From Planctomycetota bacterium (GTDB lineage: Bacteria > Planctomycetota > MHYJ01 > JACPRB01), in assembly GCA_016200125.1 (NCBI GenBank), contig JACQFK010000363.1, forward strand, positions 1 through 13,251: a stretch of DNA of 13,251 nucleotides, in the 5' to 3' direction. Of this stretch, positions 5,561 through 12,576 are shown in pieces. The notes beneath the pieces are model-generated. The model was not told the DNA's origin, searched no databases, and saw only the letters and a list, made by a program, of their open reading frames with translations. Numbering within the stretch: the stretch's first letter is position 1; each line of letters opens with the position of its first letter. The position numbers and the translations under genes were made by a program.

Positions 5561-8350
5561 TTACTCGTCGCCGGAGGTCGAGCGGTCCATGTGATCCTTG
5601 AAGGACTGCAGGGCGACGCCTTCGTGGACCTTGTGGAAGCCCTCGAGCGGCGAGAGGCCGTAGGCCTGCTGGAGCAGCGTCATCGTGTGGAGCACCTCGC
5701 GCTGAGTGCCCTCCCCGATGTGCATCCGGCAGGTGCCGTTCGACGCCGCGAGAAGCGTTGGATTCGCCTTCTTGATGTCGGAGAACACGTGTTTGCCGAT
5801 CGCCTGCGACAGGTCGTAGGTCTCGGACTTCATCCCGAAGGAGCCCGCCATCCCGCAGCAGCGCTCCGGGATCTCCACCAGCTCCAGGCTCGGGATCAGC
5901 TGCAGCACTTTGCGGGCCGCCTTGTCCGCCCCCAGCGCCCGCAGGTGGCAGGTCGGATGGAGGATCAGGGTCGAGGCGATCCGCTTGAAGTTTACGTCGA
6001 GTTCGCCTTTCTGGTGAAGCCCCAGCAGGAAGTCGTGGACGTCCACGACCCGCGCGGCGACCTTCTTCGCCGCCTCGCCCGGAACCAGCTGCGGAACTTC
6101 CAGCTTCATCTGCAGCCCGCAGGACGGCGCGCTGGTCACGATCGGCAGGTCGGAGCCCGACAGCAGGTCCACGTTGTGCCTCGCGCAGGCCGCGGCCTCG
6201 TCCCGGGCGCCGAGCGAGGTCGCCGCCAGCCCGCAGCACTGGTACTCCGGGATGACCACCTCGTAGCCGTTCCGCTCCAGGACGTCGATCGTCGCCTGCT
6301 TCTCGCCCTTCGGGTCGTTGTAATCCGCGAAGCAGCCGGCGAAATAGATCACCTTCTTGTCCGACTTCCTCGTCGTCCGCGTCCCGTCCGCGACGAACTC
6401 CGGCGACCGGCGGATACCCTTGAACGCGCCGATCAGCGGCATCAGCCAGTTGGAGAGCGGCGCCCAGCGAACCGCCCGCTCGGAGTTCTCGCGCACCTTG
6501 ACGAACATCTCGTCCCGCTTCGACAGCCCGCGCTTCGACACGTCGAAGGCCTTCGCCTCGAGGCACATGCCCGGGATGTCGACCCCCGAGGGGCATTGCA
6601 CGAGGCAGAGCTTGCAGTTGATGCAGAGGTCCGCCACCTCGCGGATCGACTTCGAGTCGATCTCGAAGCGCCCCTCGAGCGCGCCCTGCAGCAGCGCCGC
6701 CTTGCCGCGCGGCGTGGCCGCCTCGTCGGGACGCTCCTGGTACACCGGGCAGTAGGTGCGGCAGAAGCCGCAGCCGTGGCAGCGCTCGATCTCCTTCGTC
6801 CACGCGGCGAAGGGCGAATCGGGGCGGTACTCGTAGTCGTGGCGCCGCGACGCGCGGAGGTACTTCGTGAAGTCGAAGTCCGCCGGCTGGATCTTCTTCC
6901 CCGGATTGAGGATGTTCTTCGGATCGAAGGCCTTTTTCACCTGCTCGAAGACCGGCACCAGCGCGCCGAAGATCTTCCGGACCCAGGCGGCCCGGAGGAT
7001 GCCGTCGCCGTGTTCGCCCGAGAGCGTCCCCTTCAGGCCCGCCACCAGGGTCGCGACGTCGTTGCAGATGGGCAGGATCTTCGCGTTGTGGTCCTTCCCG
7101 TGCGGCTCCATCAGCACGTTGACGTGGACGTGACCGCTCCCCGCGTGCCCGAAGACGATCCCCTCCACGCCGTGCGTCGTGAAGATCTTCTTCAACCCCT
7201 GGATGTAGGCGACGAGGTTGTCCGGATGGACGCAGGCGTCCTCGATGATGCGGGTGGAGCGCAGGGGCCCCTGCATGCGTTCCAGGATCGGCGACGCCGC
7301 CTTCCGGACCTTCCAGAGGCTTTCGAGCTCGTGGCCGCTGGCCACCGTGATGTCGAGGGCCTCCCCCAGCAGGCCGCGCGCCTTCTCGACCAGGGCGCCG
7401 ACCCACTCCTTCTTCTCGCCGTCGAACTCGCAGAGCAGGATGGCCCGGAGCGTTGCGGGGAGCTTCTGCCGCCACTCCATCACGGAGTTCTTCACGAGGT
7501 CGATCATCGTCTTGTAGATGACCTCGAGGGCCGCGGGGTTGAGCGGCCGGAGCGCCACGACCGCGCGGCCCATCGTCTCCAGGTCGTCGAAATAGATCCG
7601 CATCAGCGCCTTCTCGGCCGGGCGGCGGACCACCTTGAGTTTCGCCTCGGTGACGATCGCGAGCGTCCCCTCGCTGCCGACCAGGAGCCGGTTCATGTCG
7701 AACTGCGGATCGAAGACGTGGTAACCGCTGGAGTTCTTGAGCACGTTGGGCCGCGACTGCTCGATGAGCGCGCGGTTGGAATCGAGGAGCGCCTTCATCT
7801 CCGCCTCGAGCCCCTTCCAGCGCGGGCCGCCGTTCAGCGAGCCGTCGTCCATCACGCACTCGAGGCCGAGGACGTACTCGCGCGTGGGCCCGTACTTCAC
7901 GGTGTGGGCGCCGGCGGCGTTGTTGGCGATCATGCCGCCGAGCGTGGCGACGTCGCCGCTCGACGGGTCGGGCGGGAACCAGAGGCCGAACTGCTTGAGG
8001 TACCGGTTGAGCTTGCCGAGCACTACGCCGGGTTGGACCCGCACCCAGGACTGGACCTGGTTGAGCTCGAGGATCGCGTTCATGTACTTCGAAAGGTCGA
8101 GGATGATGCCTTCGCCGAGCGTCTGGCCGGCGAGCCCGCTCCCGGCGCCGCGCGCGGTGACGGGGATCCCCTGCTCCGCGGCGTATTTCACGACGGCGAT
8201 CACGTCCTCGCGGTCCCGGGGGACGACGACGCCCCGGGGCATCATCTGGAAGATGCAGGCCGCGGTGGAATAGAGGGTCCGGGAGAGGTCGTCGCAGAGG
8301 ACGTCGCCCTTCACGAGGCGGCGGAGATCCTTTTCGAGGCCCGGGGGCAT
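5561..8350 (-). CDS. FAD/4Fe-4S 2-hydroxyacid dehydrogenase (D-lactate/glycolate/D-2-hydroxyglutarate type)
   Basis: This is a 929-residue fusion of GlcD-like and GlcF-like parts. Residues about 38-240 are a PCMH-type FAD-binding domain (TARGAGSGLAGQ at 65-76, GGMIANNAAGAHT at 138-150, LLVGSEGTLAIVTEA at 222-236). Residues about 245-490 are the FAD-oxidase C-terminal cap with GHAGSGHVHVN (401-411) and GEHGDG (445-450), candidate metal and substrate ligands. Two 4Fe-4S motifs follow: Cys 524/527/530/534 and 576/579/582/586. Two CCG domains (Cys673 with CCG 705-707; Cys801 with CCG 831-833) end the protein. Family members oxidise D-lactate, glycolate or D-2-hydroxyglutarate and pass electrons to quinone or another carrier; the same domain order occurs in E. 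coli YdiJ. The substrate cannot be read here. There is no ribosome site; TATAAT lies six bases before ATG 8350. Confidence 0.92.
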   Translation of the reverse strand: MPPGLEKDLRRLVKGDVLCDDLSRTLYSTAACIFQMMPRGVVVPRDREDVIAVVKYAAEQGIPVTARGAGSGLAGQTLGEGIILDLSKYMNAILELNQVQSWVRVQPGVVLGKLNRYLKQFGLWFPPDPSSGDVATLGGMIANNAAGAHTVKYGPTREYVLGLECVMDDGSLNGGPRWKGLEAEMKALLDSNRALIEQSRPNVLKNSSGYHVFDPQFDMNRLLVGSEGTLAIVTEAKLKVVRRPAEKALMRIYFDDLETMGRAVVALRPLNPAALEVIYKTMIDLVKNSVMEWRQKLPATLRAILLCEFDGEKKEWVGALVEKARGLLGEALDITVASGHELESLWKVRKAASPILERMQGPLRSTRIIEDACVHPDNLVAYIQGLKKIFTTHGVEGIVFGHAGSGHVHVNVLMEPHGKDHNAKILPICNDVATLVAGLKGTLSGEHGDGILRAAWVRKIFGALVPVFEQVKKAFDPKNILNPGKKIQPADFDFTKYLRASRRHDYEYRPDSPFAAWTKEIERCHGCGFCRTYCPVYQERPDEAATPRGKAALLQGALEGRFEIDSKSIREVADLCINCKLCLVQCPSGVDIPGMCLEAKAFDVSKRGLSKRDEMFVKVRENSERAVRWAPLSNWLMPLIGAFKGIRRSPEFVADGTRTTRKSDKKVIYFAGCFADYNDPKGEKQATIDVLERNGYEVVIPEYQCCGLAATSLGARDEAAACARHNVDLLSGSDLPIVTSAPSCGLQMKLEVPQLVPGEAAKKVAARVVDVHDFLLGLHQKGELDVNFKRIASTLILHPTCHLRALGADKAARKVLQLIPSLELVEIPERCCGMAGSFGMKSETYDLSQAIGKHVFSDIKKANPTLLAASNGTCRMHIGEGTQREVLHTMTLLQQAYGLSPLEGFHKVHEGVALQSFKDHMDRSTSGDE

Positions 8351-8356
8351 GGGCGC

Positions 8357-8362
8357 ATTATA
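8357..8362 (-). promoter_or_regulatory. Perfect -10 box (TATAAT) for leaderless dehydrogenase mRNA
   Basis: TATAAT on the minus strand is followed by six bases and then ATG 8350, so a transcript starting at the normal distance would begin at or next to the start codon. It sits in the 18-nt gap between the kinase stop and the dehydrogenase. No good -35 hexamer is visible at 16-19 nt upstream; TTCGGA at an 18-nt spacer is the nearest match. Confidence 0.55.
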
Positions 8363-8368
8363 GCGAGT

Positions 8369-10660
8369 TCAGCGGGCCTTTCCGAAAGTCATCGTCGTCA
8401 TCCGGTGCAGCACCCAGGCGCCCCAGCTCAGGAGCATCGTCCCCAGGATGAGCGCGACGCCGTGCTCGGGCAGGCCCGGGAGGAAGCCCTTGAAGGGCGC
8501 GGTCAGGGCGGCCGGAGCTCTCGGAGCCCCCATCGCTCCCCAGGCCCCTGCGGCAATCGATCCCAGGATGAGGACGATGCCGCCGAAGCGCCGGAAGACC
8601 CCTGCCCGCCGCGCGAAGGCGAGGAAGAGCCCGAGGAAGCAGACCAGGAGGCTGCCCACGAGGGTGCCCAGCAGCTTCGGCTCCTTGCAGCGGCCTACGA
8701 CGGCGGGAATGTCGCCTCCCGAGACGAATCCCATCGCCGCGCCCAATGACAGCATGATGAAGACCGATCCGGCCCCGTGGTCGAACTCCTCGTTCCCCGA
8801 GATCCCGAACATCAGCCCCGCGATCAGGCTCCAGAGCGCGAGCAGCGAGAGATTCGACGGATGGGCGAGCGAGTGGAGCACCTGCTGGGCGGCGCTCAGC
8901 ACCCGCTCGGAGCCCGCGCCCTCGGCGGAGGCCAGGAGGCCGGCCGCGTAGAAGCAGATCGAGGCGAAGAGGGGGATCATCACCGCTGGTCCCGGATGGG
9001 TCGTGACGCGGAGCTGCTTCCGGTTCATCAGGAAGGCGGCGACCATCAGCGCGACGCCCGCGCCGGCGACGCCCAGGCGGAGCATCAGGCCCTCCCCGCG
9101 GATGAAGGGCTGGGGGAGGCTGACCAGGAAGCCGTCGCCCCGCAGGGACGATCCGAGGGCGCCCACCGAAAAGAGCGCGGCGCAGGCCGCGAGCACCAGC
9201 AGCCAGTAGACGGCGTTGCCGACGATGTTCCGGTCGCGCTTCGGCGGCGGCACGTGCTTCCACTGCGGCGGCGGCTTCGGCTCCGGTTTCGGCTCGGCCT
9301 TCTTCGTCGTCTCCTTCTTCAGGTTGGGATTCGACGGGTAGTCCTCGGCGCGCAGCGGCTTGGGCTTCGGGGAGGGCCGCGTCGGGAGCGGGACGGGCGC
9401 GTCGATCTCGCGCGGAGCGACCGGCGGCCCCTCCATGACCCGCTTCTTCGGTCCGGCGGAGATCTCGGGAACCTCGTCCGTCTTCGGCGGCGGTTCCGCC
9501 TTGGGCGGCGGAGGCCGGCGGCAGCCGTGGATCTCCACCTCGGGAACGTCCTCCCACTCCAGGCTCTTCTCGGGTTCCGGCGCCGGCGCGGGTGCCGGAG
9601 GAGGAGGCGGAGGCTTCCGCGCGCCGAAGTCGAGCATCGTTTCGTCGCCGCCCGGGATCTCCAGCACCGACCCTTCGGAGGACTCGGCGGGAGGCGGAGC
9701 GTCGAGGCGCAGCCCCGGCTTGACCGCCGGGGGCAGGCGGCGCGGGATCAGACCGACGGGGCGCGGGGGCGGGGCCGGAGGCGGAGGCGCCGGCGCTTCG
9801 GCCGCCGGGGCGGCGACCGGGCCCAGGATTTCCTGGAGCGCCGCCTTGACCTCCCCCGCGTCGGAGTAGCGGTCGGCCGGGTTCTTCTTGAGCAGGCGCG
9901 CCACGATCGTCGCCTCGCGCGGATCGACGCCCGGCACCCGCTCCTCGAGCGGGATGGGATCGAGGGTCACCCGCTGCGTAGCCATCTCCAGCGCCGTGAG
10001 GGCGTTGAAGGGCAGCTCGTTCGACAGCATCATGTAGTAGACCACGCCGAGCGAGTAGAGGTCGGCGCGGGCGTCCACGGCGGGTCCGTCCACCTGCTCG
10101 GGGGCGATGAAGCCGGGCGTCCCCATGAACGCGCCGCTCACGGTGGTGAAGCTGCTCGCGGCCTTCAGATTTCTCGCCAGCCCGAAGTCGGTGATCTTCA
10201 CCGAGCCGTCCCGCGCGAGCATGATGTTGGCCGGCTTGATGTCGCGGTGGACGATCGCCTGGGCGTGGAGCGCCTCGAGCCCCGAGGCGGCGGCGTGGGC
10301 GATCCGCGTCGCCGTCTGGAGGTCGAGCTTCCCGTTGCGCTCCTGGAGCTGTTCGAGATTCTCCCCGTCGATGTACTGCAGGATGATGAAGTGCTGCGCC
10401 TTCTCCTCGGCGACGTTCATGACCTGGATGACGTTGGGGTGCTCGACCTTCGCGGCGGCGCGGGCCTCCCGCTGGAAGCGCTCGACGAACTCGGCGTCCG
10501 CCTCCAGGTGGCCCGCGAGAACCTTGAGCGCGACCGGCTTGTCGAGGGCGATGTGGTGGGCGCGGTAGACCGTCCCCATGCCGCCGCGGCCCAGGAGCGC
10601 CTGGATCCGGCAGCCGCCCAAGGTCATCCCGATCAGGGGATCCTTCATCTCGGGACTCAT
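8369..10660 (-). CDS. Membrane-anchored Ser/Thr protein kinase with Pro-rich linker and eight-TM domain
   Basis: A 763-residue Hanks-type kinase. Residues about 13-280 carry the glycine loop GRGGMGTVY (24-32), Lys46 in VALK, HRD (138-140) with catalytic Asp140, DFG (158-160), APE (186-188) and Thr/Ser in the activation loop (171-175), so it should be active. Residues about 281-475 form a long Pro/Ala/Lys/Glu linker, low-complexity and probably disordered. Residues about 481-752 hold eight predicted membrane helices (near 481, 525, 559, 603, 631, 662, 691 and 733). No extracellular sensor such as PASTA is present. The kinase lies in the cytoplasm, tethered to the inner membrane. ATG 10660 is used; ATG 10648 lacks a ribosome site. 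It is co-linear with the upstream kinase across both kinase and membrane parts. Targets are unknown. Confidence 0.93.
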   Translation of the reverse strand: MSPEMKDPLIGMTLGGCRIQALLGRGGMGTVYRAHHIALDKPVALKVLAGHLEADAEFVERFQREARAAAKVEHPNVIQVMNVAEEKAQHFIILQYIDGENLEQLQERNGKLDLQTATRIAHAAASGLEALHAQAIVHRDIKPANIMLARDGSVKITDFGLARNLKAASSFTTVSGAFMGTPGFIAPEQVDGPAVDARADLYSLGVVYYMMLSNELPFNALTALEMATQRVTLDPIPLEERVPGVDPREATIVARLLKKNPADRYSDAGEVKAALQEILGPVAAPAAEAPAPPPPAPPPRPVGLIPRRLPPAVKPGLRLDAPPPAESSEGSVLEIPGGDETMLDFGARKPPPPPPAPAPAPEPEKSLEWEDVPEVEIHGCRRPPPPKAEPPPKTDEVPEISAGPKKRVMEGPPVAPREIDAPVPLPTRPSPKPKPLRAEDYPSNPNLKKETTKKAEPKPEPKPPPQWKHVPPPKRDRNIVGNAVYWLLVLAACAALFSVGALGSSLRGDGFLVSLPQPFIRGEGLMLRLGVAGAGVALMVAAFLMNRKQLRVTTHPGPAVMIPLFASICFYAAGLLASAEGAGSERVLSAAQQVLHSLAHPSNLSLLALWSLIAGLMFGISGNEEFDHGAGSVFIMLSLGAAMGFVSGGDIPAVVGRCKEPKLLGTLVGSLLVCFLGLFLAFARRAGVFRRFGGIVLILGSIAAGAWGAMGAPRAPAALTAPFKGFLPGLPEHGVALILGTMLLSWGAWVLHRMTTMTFGKAR

Positions 10661-10686
10661 CCCGGCACCCCGCTATCCCTCACGCC

Positions 10687-10717
10687 GGTCACAAAACAAA
10701 CTGGTTGTTTCGTGACC
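10687..10717 (-). repeat. 31-bp palindrome, copy A (hairpin between kinase genes)
   Basis: Arms of 13 nt (plus strand GGTCACAAAACAA and TTGTTTCGTGACC) surround a 5-nt loop. There is one mismatch, A.C if the plus strand folds but G.U in the minus-strand RNA, so the stem is fully paired in the transcript of the kinase genes. G+C is 14 of 31, well below its surroundings. It directly abuts copy B. Confidence 0.8.
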
Positions 10718-10748
10718 TGTCACAAAACAACCTGTCTGTTCTGTGACA
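10718..10748 (-). repeat. 31-bp palindrome, copy B (hairpin just after kinase stop)
   Basis: Arms of 12 nt (plus strand TGTCACAAAACA and TGTTCTGTGACA) enclose a 7-nt loop. The single mismatch again becomes G.U in minus-strand RNA. The core 29 bp match copy A at 24 positions, and the left arm GTCACAAAACAA is identical. It starts two bases after the TGA stop of the upstream kinase. No run of U follows either hairpin, so a classical intrinsic terminator is doubtful. Confidence 0.8.
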
Positions 10749-10750
10749 CA

Positions 10751-12559
10751 TCAGAATCTCTTGCGGTAGGAACGCTCCTGGCGGCGCGTTCCGGAGAAGA
10801 CCACGCCGTGCTCGAGGATCGCGAGCAGGAGCACCCCTCCCAGCAGGGTCCCCGAGTCCCGGAAGGGCCCGGAGAGCGCGGAAACCGGCTGCAGCAGCAG
10901 CGCGGTCCAGGGGTCCGGGCTCGAGGTCTGCGAGATCAGCGCGGCGAACGCGTAGAGCCCGATCGCGCCCCCGATCGCGAGCGCCGTGCCGAAGAGCTTC
11001 GCCCGCAACTCGAAGTTGTAGCCGGTCACGAGGAGCGCGCCGAAGAAGACCGCCAGCGCCGTGGCCGTGCCCAGGGGGATCGACAGCTCGGGCATGGCCA
11101 TGAGCTGGCGGAACGGCAGGTCGAGCCGGGCGCGGCCGATGCCAAACACGTAGAAGGTGGGGAACGCGGCCAGCATCAGGATCCGCGCGATCAGCACCCG
11201 GTGGGTGCCGGGCTCGCGCTCCAGGGAGATCTGGACCGCGGCGAACATCGCCACGATGCCGAAGGCCAGCACGTTGAGCGGGGTGGACGCGGCGGAGCCC
11301 AGCGCCCGGAGCGTGTTGGCCATCGTCGCCGGCAGGGTCGATCCGTCGTGCCGGTCGATCCAGGCCCCGGCGGTAAGCGAGCCCAGGATCATGAGCGCGA
11401 TCAGGAGCCCCATCGCGACCTTGCGGCCCAGGGAGGCGAACTCCTTGCGGTAGACGAAGAGCGCGACCGCGCCGCACACCAGGCCCCCGGCGAGGAACCC
11501 GATCCGGGCGGCGAAATCGGAATCCTTCCCGGTCCACTTCTCGAGGAAGGCGCCGCCCCGCGCGGCCAGCCCGCCGGAGAAGAACGCCAGCGCGACGGCC
11601 GTGCTGATCAGGTCCCAGTGGATCAGCGTCCGCACGCGCCGCTTCGCCTTGGCGACGGCGAGGACGTTCTCCACCTTCTTGGTGGTCTCGGGGCTGCGGG
11701 CGGGGGAGCCCCTGGGCCCCTGCAGGATGGCGTCGAGGTCGCGGATCAGGTCGGTCGCCGTCTGGTAGCGCTGGCCGGCCTCGACCTGGAGCAGCTTCTT
11801 GACGATCGCGCAGGAGCGGGAGTCGGCGCCCTGGAAGGCGTTCTCCAGCGGCCGCGGCTCCTCCTTCGTGCGCTTGATCGCGATCTCCATCGGCGACTCG
11901 CCCAGGAAGGGGAGCGTCCCCGACAGCAGCTGGTAGTAGGTCACGCCCAGCGAATAAAGATCGGTGCGGTGGTCGAGCTTCTTCCCCTCCACCTGCTCAG
12001 GGGACGCGTACTCCGGCGTCCACAGGAAGGTGCCCTCGATCGTGAGCCCCTTCTTCGACTCGGTGTGCCGGGCCAGGCCGAAGTCCGTCAGGTGCGGCTT
12101 CCCGTCCGGCGAGATGATGATGTTTCCGGGCTTCACGTCGCGGTGGACGATGCCCGCGCGATGGGCCGCCGCGAGGCCCGAGGCGATCTCGCGCATGAAC
12201 TTCGTGGCCTTCTCGAGGGGGAGCCGGCGCTCCACCTCGATCACCCGGTCCAGGGTGTCCCCGGGCACGTACTCCATGACCAGGTAGTAGCGGTCCTCGA
12301 ACTTGCCGACATCGATGACCCGGATGACGTTGGGGTGGTCGATCTGCCCCGCGGCGCCCGCCTCGCGGAAGAAGCGGGTGACGTACTCCTGGTCGGCCGC
12401 GAGGGAGGGGGCGAGGATCTTGACCGCGACGTCCTGGTCCAGCAGGGTGTGGCGCGCGCGGTAGACTACGCCCATTCCGCCGGCCGCGAGTCTCTCCTCC
12501 ACGCGGCAGGGCCCGAGTTTGGCCCCGATCAGGGGATCGACGAATTCTTCGTCGGCCAT
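10751..12559 (-). CDS. Membrane-anchored Ser/Thr protein kinase with eight-TM domain
   Basis: A 602-residue Hanks-type kinase. Residues about 14-280 include the loop AAGGMGVVY (25-33), Lys47 in VAVK, HRD (139-141), DFG (159-161) and SPE (186-188) with Thr in the activation segment, so all catalytic residues are present. A short basic juxtamembrane stretch (about 281-312) leads to eight predicted membrane helices near 316, 349, 380, 427, 456, 493, 521 and 570, ending in a basic tail. It shares the N-terminal DPLIGxxLGxCR pattern and the helix order with the next kinase downstream but lacks its 195-residue Pro-rich linker. ATG 12559 lies 17 nt after the PHP gene, with no Shine-Dalgarno. The stop is followed at once by the paired palindromes. 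Membrane signalling is a safe inference; the stimulus and substrate are unknown. Confidence 0.93.
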   Translation of the reverse strand: MADEEFVDPLIGAKLGPCRVEERLAAGGMGVVYRARHTLLDQDVAVKILAPSLAADQEYVTRFFREAGAAGQIDHPNVIRVIDVGKFEDRYYLVMEYVPGDTLDRVIEVERRLPLEKATKFMREIASGLAAAHRAGIVHRDVKPGNIIISPDGKPHLTDFGLARHTESKKGLTIEGTFLWTPEYASPEQVEGKKLDHRTDLYSLGVTYYQLLSGTLPFLGESPMEIAIKRTKEEPRPLENAFQGADSRSCAIVKKLLQVEAGQRYQTATDLIRDLDAILQGPRGSPARSPETTKKVENVLAVAKAKRRVRTLIHWDLISTAVALAFFSGGLAARGGAFLEKWTGKDSDFAARIGFLAGGLVCGAVALFVYRKEFASLGRKVAMGLLIALMILGSLTAGAWIDRHDGSTLPATMANTLRALGSAASTPLNVLAFGIVAMFAAVQISLEREPGTHRVLIARILMLAAFPTFYVFGIGRARLDLPFRQLMAMPELSIPLGTATALAVFFGALLVTGYNFELRAKLFGTALAIGGAIGLYAFAALISQTSSPDPWTALLLQPVSALSGPFRDSGTLLGGVLLLAILEHGVVFSGTRRQERSYRKRF

Positions 12560-12576
12560 AGTGGTGTGTGGGAAGT

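Noticed and set aside
3498..5594. 698-codon plus-strand frame antisense to mqnE and the lipoprotein
   Set aside because: Asp/Val/Leu-rich mirror of mqnE codons with no recognisable domain.
4809..7859. 1016-codon minus-strand frame covering the lipoprotein and part of the dehydrogenase
   Set aside because: Only its last 239 codons are protein-like; they begin with a lipoprotein signal at 5528. The rest is an out-of-frame reading of the dehydrogenase.
5591..8749. 1052-codon open frame on the plus strand, antisense to the dehydrogenase
   Set aside because: Same high-GC shadow effect; no domain is recognisable and the minus strand encodes a complete multi-domain enzyme.
10687..10748. CRISPR array or insertion-sequence terminal repeats
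   Set aside because: There are only two units with no unique spacers between them, and no transposase or target-site duplication nearby.
10687..10748. Ordinary intrinsic terminator after the upstream kinase
   Set aside because: The stems are AT-rich rather than GC-rich at the base and no U-run follows; another kinase in the same direction starts 26 nt later. It is not excluded, but the form is wrong.
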